This document shows, piece after piece, positions 1 to 9,618 of a stretch of 64,000 nt of DNA; positions within the stretch are counted from its first letter, which is position 1, and the number at the start of each line of letters is the position of its first letter. The DNA comes from Acidimicrobiia bacterium (GTDB lineage: Bacteria > Actinomycetota > Acidimicrobiia > Acidimicrobiales > Poriferisodalaceae). Location of the stretch: the NCBI GenBank assembly GCA_022826045.1, contig JAJDVQ010000013.1, forward strand, positions 1 through 64,000. Reading direction: 5' to 3'. Below the pieces are notes generated by a model that was not told the DNA's origin, did not search any database, and worked only from the letters and a program-made list of their open reading frames with translations. Made by a program: the position numbers and the translations under genes.

Positions 1-134
1 CCCTGACGGTGACTCTCATTCAGCGGCTGACGGTCTGGCCTTGGTGGATTGTCAGCGCAACCGGTGCCCTCATCTTTGCCCTCGAATGGGGCAAGAGGCG
101 TCGCGGGAAGGCTGCTGGGGCTTCGTCGGGTTGA
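1..134 (+). CDS. C-terminal end of a membrane protein (partial)
   Basis: An open frame enters from the left edge and stops with TGA at 132-134. The visible 43 residues contain one hydrophobic, tryptophan-rich segment (VWPWWIVSATGALIFALEW) followed by a basic tail (KRRRGK), the usual pattern of a last transmembrane helix with positive charges on the cytoplasmic side. The family cannot be named from so little. The 257 bases between this stop and the next gene hold no supported gene; a weak 7-bp stem at 137-143/173-179 followed by a short T run could be its terminator. Confidence 0.5.
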   Translation, partial: LTVTLIQRLTVWPWWIVSATGALIFALEWGKRRRGKAAGASSG

Positions 135-391
135 GTGTCTGATGGGCGCTGTCTGCACCCAAGCACCTTGAGATCAGACCATTTTAGTTCTGAGATATGT
201 CATTGTCGGAATAATATACCGCGGGATACGCGTTCGCAAGCGGCAGCGCTTCGCCGTAGTGACAATCGGGCAGCCGCCCCGCGATTCCTCGCCGGGCGAG
301 CTGCCGATCGATGCACATCTGCGGCTCACGCGCGACTCGCTGGCGGCTGCGGCGGCCACTTGCTTCAGGCCGCGTCGGGAAGCCGCAGCAG

Positions 392-1558
392 TTATAGGTC
401 GCTGTCGGCACCGTCGGCGGCTGGGTCCCCGGCCTCCATCGGTGATGCCACGGTCTCGAATGCGCTGACACGCCGCTCGCCGCTCTCTCCGTCGGGCTCG
501 CCGCTGCGCACCCAGACCGTCCGCTGCGGGAACGGGATCTCGATGCCGGCCTCGTCGAATGCGGCCTTGATGCGCCTGCGCATCAGGCGCGCCGTTGCCC
601 ACTGCTCAGATGGCTCGGTCTTGAGCATGACCCGGATGGTGACGGCATCGGCACCGAAGGCCTGCACTCCAGAGATGGTGGGTTCTTCCAGCACCGTGGT
701 GCTCTCGCCTTGCTCCTGCCACACCTCGTCCGCGACTCGCTTGATGATCGCCATGGCCTCGTCGAGGTCGGTGTCGTAGGCCACGTCGAGATCGAGCGGC
801 ACCCGGGCCCACAGCTGCGACATGTTGCCCACCCGGGCGATGGCGCCGTTGGGCACATGCCAGACCGTGCCGGCGATGTCGCGCAGGCGTGTGGTGCGCA
901 GCCCGACCGACTCGACCGTTCCGACCGCGTCGCCGAGGTCGACTACGTCGCCGACGCCGTACTGATCCTCGATCAGCATGAACACGCCGGTCAGCAGGTC
1001 GCGCACGATCGACTGCGCGCCGAAGCCGACGGCGACACCGATGATGCCGGCGCCTGCGATGAGCGGCCCAAGGTTCACGTCGAATTCGCCGAGCAGCATC
1101 ATGAGCGCGACGGCCCAGATGATGGTGGTGGCGATGCTCTTGAACAGCGTGCCCAGCGTCGTGGCTCGCTGGCTGGCGCGCTCGGTGCGCTCGCGCAGCT
1201 GCTTCATCTTGTCGGCGAGGCGCTCGGGATCCCAGGTGCGGCCCTCTTCGGCGGTGCGGGCGGCTTCGTCTTCCTCGGCGTGCTGCTTGTCTGACGCGAT
1301 GCGCTCCACCATGTGGTCGATGGTGCGCCGCACCACCCGCCGGGCGATCACGGCCAGCAGCAGGATGATCAGCGCCGTGAGCGGCTTGTCCACAATCCAC
1401 ACCGAGGCCGACGCGAAGCCCTCACTGCCGGTCCAGTCGTAGATGCGCTCGCAGACCCAACTTGGCTCGGGGCCGCACACTTCGTTGACGCGGCTGACTT
1501 CCAGCAACGCGCTGACCGCGTCGGTCGCCGATTCGGCCTGTGCAAGGAGTCCGGTCAT
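392..1558 (-). CDS. MscS-family mechanosensitive ion channel
   Basis: 388-residue membrane protein of the small-conductance mechanosensitive channel family, which opens under membrane tension to release solutes during osmotic downshock. Two or three hydrophobic segments lie in the first 190 residues, separated by a charged stretch (HAEEDEAARTAEEGR). The pore helix and start of the beta domain are recognisable: GAGIIGVAVGFGAQSIVRD, then LIEDQYGVGDVV, the family signature. The cytoplasmic alpha-beta domain ends near IPFPQRTVWV. I chose the ATG at 1558; a GTG at 1621 would add 21 residues with no hydrophobic or conserved content. Upstream the DNA is AT-rich and the next gene is divergent, so both promoters probably lie in 1560-1770. 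Confidence 0.85.
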   Translation of the reverse strand: MTGLLAQAESATDAVSALLEVSRVNEVCGPEPSWVCERIYDWTGSEGFASASVWIVDKPLTALIILLLAVIARRVVRRTIDHMVERIASDKQHAEEDEAARTAEEGRTWDPERLADKMKQLRERTERASQRATTLGTLFKSIATTIIWAVALMMLLGEFDVNLGPLIAGAGIIGVAVGFGAQSIVRDLLTGVFMLIEDQYGVGDVVDLGDAVGTVESVGLRTTRLRDIAGTVWHVPNGAIARVGNMSQLWARVPLDLDVAYDTDLDEAMAIIKRVADEVWQEQGESTTVLEEPTISGVQAFGADAVTIRVMLKTEPSEQWATARLMRRRIKAAFDEAGIEIPFPQRTVWVRSGEPDGESGERRVSAFETVASPMEAGDPAADGADSDL

Positions 1559-1774
1559 CCGCGGGAGCCTAAACCCGGAGGCGTCGGCACGACTGTCAGA
1601 ATCTGGCAGTTCAGACTCCACGCACCGATGTGGCGGCTACGGAACCTACAATCCAAGCTGTCAATGATCTCTAATTCGATACATAAACAGCTTGTAAAAC
1701 GCTATATTTGATACTCCTGTCTCAGTACGACGCCGGATGAGGTGCGGGCAGCGACGACAGCAGGAGCGGCTGCG

Positions 1775-3103
1775 ATGAATGACGCTGAATCCCTCGCCAC
1801 CAACAGTCCGCCGTCTGATCGGCTGACCATGCCCGGCTATCGGCCGCGGGTCATCGAGACTCAGATTGCTGAAGCGCTGGCGCGGGTGGGCGCCGTGCTC
1901 ATCGACGGGGCACGAGCATGCGGCAAGACGTGGACCGCCCGCCACTTTGCGCGCAGCGAAGCCCGCATCGACGACCCGGCGTCACAGCTGCTTATCGAGA
2001 CTGCGCCCGAGTCGCTGTTGGCGGGCGCCTCGCCTCGCCTGCTCGACGAATGGCAGATGGCGCCATCGCTGTGGAACCGGGTGCGCCGCGCCTGCGACGA
2101 CCGCAGCCAGCCCGGTCAGTTCATCCTGACAGGATCGGCATCGCCGAGCGACGAGATCACCCGCCACTCGGGCATGGGGCGCATCGCCCGCATCCGCATG
2201 CGCCCGATGTCGCTGTACGAATCGGGACTCTCCGACGGCAGCGTATCGCTGCGGTCGGTGTTCGACGGCGACGCTGCTGCAGCGGTGCCCCGCGATGATG
2301 TCTCGCTCGTCGATGTCGTCGACGCCATCTGCCGCGGAGGCTGGCCCGCCAACGTGGGCGACCGCGCTGACGCCCCGGGCGAGGCATCCGGCGCCGACGG
2401 CGCAATCGGCGACTACATCAACGAGGCAGCGCGGGTGGAGGTTGCCGAAGCTGTCGGCGTGCGGCATCAGCCCGAGGCGCTGCTGCGACTGATGCGTTCG
2501 GTGGCTCGCAATGTGGCAGCCGAAGCGAGGCTCACCGGCTTGGCCGCAGACGCTGGCGGCGACTCGGCATTGGCGAGCGCCACGGTGCGCTCGTACCTGT
2601 CCGCCTTGGAGCGCATCTTCGTCGTCGAGCGGCAGCCGGCATGGTCCGTGGAACTGCGCTCCCGGGCCTCGTTGCGCAAGTCGCCCAAACTGCACTTCGT
2701 CGATCCTTCGCTGGCGGCATCGTTGCTGCGGGCCACGCCGACGCGCCTCATGGCCGATACGCCTGCGCTGGGATCGCTGTTCGAGTCGCTGGTAGTGCGA
2801 GACCTGCGGATACTGAGCCAGGGCATCGGCGCCGACGTGTACCACTACCGCGACAACGTCGGCCTCGAAGCAGATGCGGTGATCGAACGGCGCGATGGAG
2901 CATGGATCGGCGTGCAGGCAAAGCTGAGCCCGGGCCGCTCTGCGGTGGATGCGGCGGCTGCATCGCTGCTGCGCCTGCGCGACAAGGTGGCTCGCCGACG
3001 CAACGCTGACCTGGCAGCACTGCTGGTGGTGACCTCGACTGGGGCGGCCTACCGCCGCACAGACGGCGTCATCGTCGCGCCCGCGACGTCGCTCGGCCCC
3101 TGA
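1775..3103 (+). CDS. AAA ATPase with DUF4143-type C-terminus
   Basis: 442-residue protein of the widespread ATP-binding family with an N-terminal P-loop ATPase and C-terminal DUF4143 region; its cellular role is unknown. The Walker A motif is GARACGKT near residue 36, with an acidic Walker B-like region (LLDEWQMAPSLW) and a sensor-like FILTGSAS, all typical. The C-terminal half carries the family pattern SYLSALERIFVVE followed by KLHFVDPSLAASLL and a nuclease-like end (GLEADAVIERRDGAWIGVQ). The start at 1775 is preceded by AGGAG at 1762-1766; a GTG at 1742 is less likely. It stands alone between divergent and unrelated genes. Confidence 0.8.
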   Translation: MNDAESLATNSPPSDRLTMPGYRPRVIETQIAEALARVGAVLIDGARACGKTWTARHFARSEARIDDPASQLLIETAPESLLAGASPRLLDEWQMAPSLWNRVRRACDDRSQPGQFILTGSASPSDEITRHSGMGRIARIRMRPMSLYESGLSDGSVSLRSVFDGDAAAAVPRDDVSLVDVVDAICRGGWPANVGDRADAPGEASGADGAIGDYINEAARVEVAEAVGVRHQPEALLRLMRSVARNVAAEARLTGLAADAGGDSALASATVRSYLSALERIFVVERQPAWSVELRSRASLRKSPKLHFVDPSLAASLLRATPTRLMADTPALGSLFESLVVRDLRILSQGIGADVYHYRDNVGLEADAVIERRDGAWIGVQAKLSPGRSAVDAAAASLLRLRDKVARRRNADLAALLVVTSTGAAYRRTDGVIVAPATSLGP

Positions 3104-3201
3104 CCGACAGGCGTGCGCCCACTTCGATGGCATTATCTCACGGTCGTCGGCCGAGGACTGCACCTGTCTGAGTCCGACGCTGGGTGCCTAGCATCGCTGC
3201 G

Positions 3202-4029
3202 ATGTCAGACGATCTCCGCGGCGATGGCGCCCACGACCGCACACCTGCCGACGACCCCGATGCCGCGGTGCTCTACGAGGTGGCTGGCGGTGCCGCCACG
3301 ATCACGCTGAACCGGCCCGACTACCGCAATGCGCTCAGCGTCGAGATCGTCAACGGCGTCGGCGATCACTTCGAGGCGGCACTGGCCGACCCCGGAGTAC
3401 GAGCGATCCTGTTCACCCATGTGGGCAACACGTTCTGTGCAGGCGCCGACCTGCGTGCCGCCCAGCCCGGGGCACCCCAGCCGGCGCTGCGCCACGACTT
3501 CGTGGAGATCCTCGAAAAGATCATGACCTGCGACAAGCCCGTGGTGGGCCGGCTGGCGGGTCATGTCACCGCAGGGGGCGTGGGGCTGGCCGCCGCCATG
3601 GACATCTCCATCGCGGCCGACGACGCCATCATCGGGTTCACCGAGGTCCGCATCGGCGTGGCGCCCGCGGTGATCTCGGTGGTCTGCCTGCCGAAGCTGC
3701 GACGGGCCGATGCCAGCGAGCTGTTCCTCGAAGGCGAGCGGGTGCCGGCGCCCCGTGCCGCCGCGGCGGGGCTGATCAACCGGGCCGTGCCGCGTGACCA
3801 GCTCGACGACGAGGTAGCGCAGACGCTGCGCCGTCTGGTGCGCGGCGGCCCCAACGCCTTGGCCAACACCAAGCAGCTGATCGCAAAGGTGCCGTCGATG
3901 CCGCGCGACCAAGCGTGGGAATGGACGGCCGAACTGAGCCAGCGGCTTTTCCGCAGCCACGAGGCGGCCGAGGGCATCGCCGCCTTCCGAGAGCGACGCG
4001 ACGCCAGCTGGGTGCCGCCCGAGGGCTGA
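3202..4029 (+). CDS. Enoyl-CoA hydratase/isomerase family protein
   Basis: 275-residue crotonase-fold enzyme, which acts on acyl-CoA thioesters, most often adding water to a trans-2-enoyl-CoA in fatty or amino acid breakdown. The oxyanion-hole segments are FCAGADL and the glycine-rich GGVGLAAAMD. Both glutamates expected in a true hydratase appear to be present, in FTEVRIG and in ASELFLEG, so hydratase activity is plausible. The start ATG at 3202 (MSDDL) fits the family better than one six codons upstream; an extra N-terminal stretch of about 25 residues precedes the domain. It is followed 40 bases later by a second crotonase, suggesting a co-transcribed pair. Confidence 0.85.
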   Translation: MSDDLRGDGAHDRTPADDPDAAVLYEVAGGAATITLNRPDYRNALSVEIVNGVGDHFEAALADPGVRAILFTHVGNTFCAGADLRAAQPGAPQPALRHDFVEILEKIMTCDKPVVGRLAGHVTAGGVGLAAAMDISIAADDAIIGFTEVRIGVAPAVISVVCLPKLRRADASELFLEGERVPAPRAAAAGLINRAVPRDQLDDEVAQTLRRLVRGGPNALANTKQLIAKVPSMPRDQAWEWTAELSQRLFRSHEAAEGIAAFRERRDASWVPPEG

Positions 4030-4069
4030 TCTCGCCCTCGATGCTAGGCGGGCGGTAGCGTCAGCCGCC

Positions 4070-4855
4070 GTGAGCGGACAGGTGCACCTCGAACGCGACG
4101 GCCATGTGGGCCGCATCATCCTGGACCATCCAGAGCGGCACAACGCCATCAGCGCGCAGATGTGGAACGGCATCACCGACGCCGCCACCGAGCTGGAAGC
4201 CGACCACGAGATCAGGGTGGTGGTGATCCGGGGCGCGGGTGAACGAGCTTTCGCCGCGGGCGCCGACATCAGCCAGTTCGGCGAGCAACGGTCCGATGCG
4301 AGCGGCAACCGCGACTACGACGACACCACGTCTCGAGCGCACGCGGCGATGCTGGGGTTGTCCAAGCCGCTCATTGCGGCGATCCACGGCTATTGCATCG
4401 GCGGCGGGCTGGCGGTGGCGCTGACGGCGGATCTGCGGGTCGCCGCGGAGGATGCCCAGTTCACGATTCCCGCAGCCCGCCTCGGCCTCGGTTACGGCGC
4501 CGCGGGGATCGGCACGCTCATGCGCCTCGTGGGCCCGTCGGCTGCGAAGCGCATCTTCTTCCTCGCCGATCGCTTCGGCGCCCAGGAGGCCCTGCAGATG
4601 GGTCTGGTCAACCGGGTGGTGCCCAAGGCGCACCTCGAGGCATCGGTGGAGGAATGGACTGACCTCATCGGCCAGAATGCGCCGCTGACCATCGCTGCCG
4701 CCAAGGCTGCATTGACGCAGTGGCAGCGGCCGGAGTCTCAGCGCGACTTCAGCGAGGTCGAGGCGATGATCCGGGCATGCTTCGACAGCGAGGACTACCA
4801 AGAGGGCGTCGACGCATTCATGAACAAGCGTCGGCCCGAGTTCAAAGGCCGCTGA
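4070..4855 (+). CDS. Crotonase-family protein lacking the hydratase glutamates
   Basis: 261-residue crotonase-like protein starting at a GTG. It keeps the CoA-binding and oxyanion segments (FAAGADISQF, GYCIGGGLAVAL) and the family length. The first catalytic glutamate position, normally in a PE-x-x-LG context, reads IPAARLGLG, and the second reads AKRIFFLADR, so neither hydratase glutamate seems present. By family knowledge this points to an isomerase, hydrolase, decarboxylase or other crotonase reaction rather than classic hydration; the substrate cannot be told. It lies just downstream of the other crotonase, and the two may serve one pathway. Confidence 0.8.
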   Translation: MSGQVHLERDGHVGRIILDHPERHNAISAQMWNGITDAATELEADHEIRVVVIRGAGERAFAAGADISQFGEQRSDASGNRDYDDTTSRAHAAMLGLSKPLIAAIHGYCIGGGLAVALTADLRVAAEDAQFTIPAARLGLGYGAAGIGTLMRLVGPSAAKRIFFLADRFGAQEALQMGLVNRVVPKAHLEASVEEWTDLIGQNAPLTIAAAKAALTQWQRPESQRDFSEVEAMIRACFDSEDYQEGVDAFMNKRRPEFKGR

Positions 4856-4887
4856 ATTCGTAGCTCGGCCCGCAGAGGCGTCGCGCC

Positions 4888-6030
4888 TCAGCGCGGGCTG
4901 CTCTGGTCGCCGAATCGATCCCCTGCCATGTCTGCGAGGAGCTCGAGGTAGGTGCTGAGGCGTTCTGCGGGCAGTTCCCCCGCCTCGATGGCGGCCTTGA
5001 CGGCGCAATCCGGCTCGACCGTGTGCGTGCAGTCGGCGAAGCGGCACTGCTGAGCGAGCGCAGCTATCTCGCCGAACGTCAGAGCGAGGCCATCGAGCAC
5101 GACCGCCCCTGCGGGCAGGCCCGGATCGCCGCTCCAGGGGATCAGATCCTGAAGACCTGGGGTATCCACGACGGTCCCGCCGAGCGAGTGCTCGCGAGAC
5201 CCGCCGACCGGGACTAGTTGGCGACGCACTGTCGTGTGCCGACCGCGGCCGTCCGGGCTCAAGGGGGCCACCGGCACAACTTCGGCCCCTGCGAGCCGAT
5301 TGACCAGCGATGACTTGCCGACCCCGGACGGTCCGCTGAGTGCGACCGTCGCGCCGCCGTCGGCCAGGGCACCCAGATCGTCGAGGCCGCGTCCGTCGAC
5401 AGCGCTTGTCGTCAGGATGGGCACATCGCGAGCCGCTGGGCCCAGCCGGTGCCGGAGCGCGTCGACGGTGGCCTCGCGTTCTGAGCCGGACACCGTGTCG
5501 ATCTTGTTCACCACGATCACCGGTCGAGCGCCGCCGTTGAAGGCTGCCGTGAGGTACCACTCCATCCGGTGCCCGATGCCGACACCCGATGTCGTCGATC
5601 TGTCGGCTTGCGCGGGAGCAGCATCGCTGGCAGCCGCGGGCGTCATCACCACCGCAAGCACGTCGGCATTCGCTGCCACCAGTTGCGGTCGCGCGCGCGG
5701 TCCTGCCGCGCGCCTGCACAGCAGCGAACTGCGGTCCAGCACGCTGGTGATCGCCACACGGCGGTCATGCCGAGGTTCGAGCGTCCGGACGACCCAGTCG
5801 CCGACCGTCGGATAGTCGAATGGCGTGCGGGCCGCACGGCGCATGGCCGCATCGAGTGCGCCGATCACCTCGCCGGAGTCGTCGACGAGTTCGTAGGCAC
5901 CGCGATGCTCGACCGCGACCCGGCTCACGCGGTGACCCGGCCGGACCTGCGGCGCAGCAGCCCGGCGATGCAAACCGAGCTGCGCAGAGCTCGACGGCGG
6001 GAACTCCACAGGCGTCCCCTCAGTCACCAC
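4888..6030 (-). CDS. rsgA: Ribosome small subunit-dependent GTPase A
   Basis: 380-residue circularly permuted GTPase that helps late maturation of the 30S ribosomal subunit. The permuted motif order is visible: G4 NKID in the middle, then the P-loop GPSGVGKSSL, then DTPG (G3). An N-terminal OB-like domain comes first (TVGDWVV). The C-terminal zinc-binding domain is intact: CRFADCTHTVEPDC supplies Cys, Cys, His and Cys ligands. The start is a GTG at 6030. A 20-residue insert rich in Ala and Asp (AAASDAAPAQADRSTTSG) after the OB domain is unusual. It stands alone, with the next minus-strand gene ending about 60 bases upstream. Confidence 0.92.
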   Translation of the reverse strand: MVTEGTPVEFPPSSSAQLGLHRRAAAPQVRPGHRVSRVAVEHRGAYELVDDSGEVIGALDAAMRRAARTPFDYPTVGDWVVRTLEPRHDRRVAITSVLDRSSLLCRRAAGPRARPQLVAANADVLAVVMTPAAASDAAPAQADRSTTSGVGIGHRMEWYLTAAFNGGARPVIVVNKIDTVSGSEREATVDALRHRLGPAARDVPILTTSAVDGRGLDDLGALADGGATVALSGPSGVGKSSLVNRLAGAEVVPVAPLSPDGRGRHTTVRRQLVPVGGSREHSLGGTVVDTPGLQDLIPWSGDPGLPAGAVVLDGLALTFGEIAALAQQCRFADCTHTVEPDCAVKAAIEAGELPAERLSTYLELLADMAGDRFGDQSSPR

Positions 6031-6091
6031 CGGGCACCTTCACTGCGGCTGCCACCGCCGGCCGAGAGGCCGCTTCCGGGGTGCGGTGCCG

Positions 6092-7927
6092 TCACCCACG
6101 TCGCAGCCAGACCTCGTCATAACGGCTCATGCCGAGACGCTGCCCTTCGATGATGTCGCCGCCGGGCAGCGTCGTGGCGCCCAGACCTCCGACAGCCGCA
6201 GAAGCCGCGATCGCGCTCGAGGCGTAACCCAGGTACACCCAGGGCGCCTCGTTTGCGAGCTCTGCGGAGAACTGCGCCACGGCCTGACGTCGCTCCTGGA
6301 GGTCATCGGTCGACTTGATCAAGCTCGCCAGTGCGGCCAGATGCTCGCCGGTGAAATTCGAAGCGTTCAGCGGCGTGGTCCTCACCGGCCCGACGGCCAC
6401 CGAAGCCAGCACCGCCGGGTCCGACTCGCCCCCGACGCGCCAGCATGCGGCAGTGAAGTCTCCCGAGAACGAGGGACTCTGGACCACCGAGCCCATGACG
6501 CGGCTGATGAGGCCGGTGCGGGCGAGCGTCTCGACCTCGACGTCGACGAGCCCGGTGAGCTCCCACTGGCGTTGGAGCACCGTCGTCATCCGGGCGAGCG
6601 CGACATCGTCGGAGCACAGCACCCGGACCCGCACCGGCTCGCCGGGGCCTCGGTCGTCGGAGCGCTCGGGATCCTCCGTGTACTCGCGCAGCAGCGATCG
6701 GGCCCTATCGAGATCGTGGCCGGGCCATGCCAGCGCCACATCCGCCGCGTACCAGATGCTGCCGGGCGCCCACCATTGCGTTGCGGCCATCCAGTCCACG
6801 TCGGGCCCGAGCGCCCGGACCAGCACGTCCTGGTCGGCGGCAGCGATGAGCGCCCGCCGCACGCGGATGTCGTCGAGCGGAGCACGCAGCAGGTTGAACA
6901 GGACGACGCTGGCGTTGTCATCGAAGCGACGGACCACGCTGAGCGGCTGACCGGCGCTGTCCGTCGTGGTGCTGAGGGCAGTTGCGAGCTCCGCCGACCG
7001 TGACATCAGCACGTCCCCCCGGCCTTCGACGAGCGCTGCGAGGCGATCTCGCTCGCCCGGAACCTCGGTGAAGCGGATCTCGTCGACCCAAGGCAGCGGT
7101 GAGCCGTCTGCGGCGGTTCGCCAGTACTCCGGATTGGCCTCGAGGACTGCCGGCTCGCCCGACGACCAGCTGCCGAAGGTGAACGGCCCGGTGCCCACCG
7201 GTGCTCTCGCGAAGGCGTCTGGGTCTGCCGCGGCAGCCTCAATGGAGAAGACACGTCCCACGGGCCCGGCCAGCGCGGCCGGCAGCCCCGCGTTGGGTTC
7301 GCTGAGCTCGATGACCAGCCTGAGCTCATCCAGCACGATGACCGAGGTGATGCGGGCGTCGCGCAGGTGGCCGCCGCTGGCACGCCCCGAACGCAGGTAG
7401 TCATCGATGCCGGTCTTGACGGTCGACGCATCCAGCGGCTCGCCATCAGTGAATGTGATGTCGGGTCGCAGGCGAATAGTCCAGCGCTGGAGCGAGGCAT
7501 CGGCCATCACCGACTCCGCCAGCCAAGGAGCGACCGAACCGTCCGCAAGCACCACGGTGAGCGTCTCGAGAACATGGTCCAGGACGCTGCGGCACGACCA
7601 CGCGCACACGTCATCCCACGGCGTCCAGCCGGTGACGGGCGTGGGATCGGCTGCCAGCAGCACCCGCAGCGTGCCGCCGCGGCGAGGCGCTGTGCCCTCG
7701 ACCGCTCGCTCGACCAATGCGGCATCAGGCGGCTGTTGGGTGGTGGTGGCCGGCAGCTCTGCGGGCATGCCGGTCGGATCGCCGTCCACCTGGGACGCGT
7801 CCGTCGAGTCAGCCTGTTCAGCGGTGATGGAGCTGCACGCGCCCGCCAGCAGCAGGACCGTTGCGAGAGCCGCCGAACGGGCGCGCCAAGGTCTCAGCAG
7901 CCGCGGACGTTGCTGCTCGTGAACCAT
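6092..7927 (-). CDS. ABC transporter substrate-binding lipoprotein, family 5
   Basis: 611-residue extracellular solute-binding protein of the oligopeptide/nickel type (SBP_bac_5). The N-terminus has basic residues, a hydrophobic core and a lipobox ending in LLAGAC, so it should be a lipoprotein on the outer face of the membrane. Family features follow: a start near GTLRVLLAADPTPVTGW, ITFTDGEPLDASTVKTGID, and APVGTGPFTFGSW. The ATG at 7927 puts the signal peptide at the N-terminus; a longer frame to 8029 would bury it. No permease or ATPase gene is adjacent, so it is either an orphan binding protein or works with a transporter encoded elsewhere. Confidence 0.85.
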   Translation of the reverse strand: MVHEQQRPRLLRPWRARSAALATVLLLAGACSSITAEQADSTDASQVDGDPTGMPAELPATTTQQPPDAALVERAVEGTAPRRGGTLRVLLAADPTPVTGWTPWDDVCAWSCRSVLDHVLETLTVVLADGSVAPWLAESVMADASLQRWTIRLRPDITFTDGEPLDASTVKTGIDDYLRSGRASGGHLRDARITSVIVLDELRLVIELSEPNAGLPAALAGPVGRVFSIEAAAADPDAFARAPVGTGPFTFGSWSSGEPAVLEANPEYWRTAADGSPLPWVDEIRFTEVPGERDRLAALVEGRGDVLMSRSAELATALSTTTDSAGQPLSVVRRFDDNASVVLFNLLRAPLDDIRVRRALIAAADQDVLVRALGPDVDWMAATQWWAPGSIWYAADVALAWPGHDLDRARSLLREYTEDPERSDDRGPGEPVRVRVLCSDDVALARMTTVLQRQWELTGLVDVEVETLARTGLISRVMGSVVQSPSFSGDFTAACWRVGGESDPAVLASVAVGPVRTTPLNASNFTGEHLAALASLIKSTDDLQERRQAVAQFSAELANEAPWVYLGYASSAIAASAAVGGLGATTLPGGDIIEGQRLGMSRYDEVWLRRG

Positions 7928-8114
7928 TCGGATCCGTGTGTGGTCACGCTGGGCACCGACGCCGACGCTAGTGGTGCGTCCCGGCCAGACCCAAGCCCGA
8001 ACTGCTGACCCCAAGATCATGACTGTCACACCCCCTCGCTAGACAATGAACGGCACGTTCCGGCTAGGCGAGTCCGCCGACCGCCGGAACACGACTTCAC
8101 CAAGGAGTGCGCTC

Positions 8115-9398
8115 ATGTCCACCGGTCTTGCTGTCGTGCTCGGATTGCTCATTGGCCTCGCCGCGGGCGCCGGCATCGCGTGGGCTGCTCTGTCCCGACG
8201 CGTGGCGCACCTGACGGCAGAACGCGACGCTGCCCGCAACGAGACGGCCGAGCAGCGTGACGCTGCGGTCGAGTTGCGGACGCAGCTGGCGTCGGTCGAA
8301 GCCGACCGCGCCGCCCGTGTCGACGAGATGCAACGGCACCAGGCAGAACTCGAAACAAGGTTCAAGCAGATTGCTGCTGACGTCAGCGAGACAACCCGGG
8401 CGAATTTCATGAAGGAGTTCCGCGACCTCACCAATGTGCAAACGTCCAACGCCGGCAAGACTGTGCAGGCGCTGGTCGATCCGATGCGCGAGCGGCTTGC
8501 CGAGCTGCATGAATTTGTGAACGAGGCAAACACTGCCCGTGCCGAGGACTCCGCCAAGGTGTCGGACAGTGTGGACAAGCTGATGTCAGAGACGAGCGGT
8601 CTGCGACAGATACTGAGCGACTCGAAGACCAGGGGCGACTGGGGCGAGCAGCACTTACGCAATGTGCTTGAGCATGTCGGCATGAGCGCGCACATCGACT
8701 TCGTCGAGCAGCCTTCGGTTGGCGCTGATAATGCCAGCGGTCGTCAGCGGCCCGACGTGATTGTCAATATCCCGGGCGGGGCAAAAGTGGTCATCGACGC
8801 CAAGACGCCGTTCGAGTCGTACCTCAGCGCGATAAGCACCGACGATCCGGAGCAGAAGAGGGCGCTGCTGAAGAAGCACTCCCAGAGTCTTCGTGATCAC
8901 GCGAAGGTGCTCGCACGGCGCAACTACCAAGAGTTCGTCGACGGATCTCCAGACGCGGTTCTGATGTATCTTCCGAGCGAGCCCATGGTTGACGCCGCGC
9001 TCGATGATGACCCGGCGATTTTCGACAGTCTCCTGAGGGAGCACAACGTGTTGCTGGCCACGCCAGGGCTGCTGGTGATGTACCTCCGTACGGTGGCGTT
9101 GGCTTGGCAGCGCCAGATGGTTGAGGAGAATGCAGAGAGGGTCGCCGAACTCGGCAACGAGATCTATTCCCGGTTGAGCAGATTTGCCGCACTCTTTGCC
9201 AAGTCTGGTCGGGGCCTCAGCCAAGCTGTTGATGCCTACAACGCCGCGGTCGGGTCTTTTGAGGGTCGGGTGATGGTGACGGGTCGCCGCTTCAAGGAGT
9301 TGGGCGTGGTCGAGTCTCAGGCTGATGCCGAGCTGCCCGAGGCTGTCGAAACCTCCGTCAGGCCGATCGGCATTCAAGAGCTAGACGCAGGCAGTTGA
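8115..9398 (+). CDS. rmuC: DNA recombination protein RmuC homologue
   Basis: 427-residue protein of the RmuC family, linked in E. coli to limiting inverted-repeat recombination and thought to be a nuclease. Residues 3-25 form a transmembrane anchor (AVVLGLLIGLAAGAG). A long charged, glutamine-rich coiled coil follows to about residue 130. The RmuC domain carries DWGEQHLRNVLEHVGM and the nuclease-like core VVIDAKTPFESYL. The ATG at 8115 is preceded by AAGGAG at 8102-8107; an upstream in-frame ATG at 8046 has no such site. It is divergent from the binding lipoprotein. Confidence 0.9.
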   Translation: MSTGLAVVLGLLIGLAAGAGIAWAALSRRVAHLTAERDAARNETAEQRDAAVELRTQLASVEADRAARVDEMQRHQAELETRFKQIAADVSETTRANFMKEFRDLTNVQTSNAGKTVQALVDPMRERLAELHEFVNEANTARAEDSAKVSDSVDKLMSETSGLRQILSDSKTRGDWGEQHLRNVLEHVGMSAHIDFVEQPSVGADNASGRQRPDVIVNIPGGAKVVIDAKTPFESYLSAISTDDPEQKRALLKKHSQSLRDHAKVLARRNYQEFVDGSPDAVLMYLPSEPMVDAALDDDPAIFDSLLREHNVLLATPGLLVMYLRTVALAWQRQMVEENAERVAELGNEIYSRLSRFAALFAKSGRGLSQAVDAYNAAVGSFEGRVMVTGRRFKELGVVESQADAELPEAVETSVRPIGIQELDAGS

Positions 9399-9504
9399 GC
9401 AGCGTCCTTTCGTGCACGAGCGGAGGCACCCCAACGGCGGCTGAAGCGGCTCTCGGCGTTAATCCGTTTCGTCGAAGCTGCCGTTTGCGCTTACGCTTTC
9501 AGGC

Positions 9505-9603
9505 ATGGCCACAGCGGCAGACGCACGTCTCAGCGACGAAGACGTGATGGCGCTTGCCGTCACGGAAACGCGGGCTGTCAGGCACCAACGCGCTCAGCGC
9601 TAG
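9505..9603 (+). pseudogene. Remnant of a type II antitoxin
   Basis: A 32-codon frame whose product contains LSDEDVMALAVTETRAVR, resembling the C-terminal tail of small antitoxins that accompany PIN-domain toxins. The N-terminal DNA-binding part such antitoxins carry is absent. It sits 15 bases upstream of a shortened PIN toxin in the same direction, the standard antitoxin-toxin order. I read it as the stump of an eroded module. Assignment rests on context and short motif resemblance only. Confidence 0.4.
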
Positions 9604-9618
9604 ACCTTCCGCATCGCA

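Noticed and set aside
135..779. 214-codon plus-strand frame near the left edge
   Set aside because: Mostly antisense to the MscS gene, Ser/Arg-rich, no motif.
4061..5719. 552-codon minus-strand frame over a crotonase and rsgA
   Set aside because: It is out of frame with rsgA and antisense to the crotonase, with Arg-rich composition.
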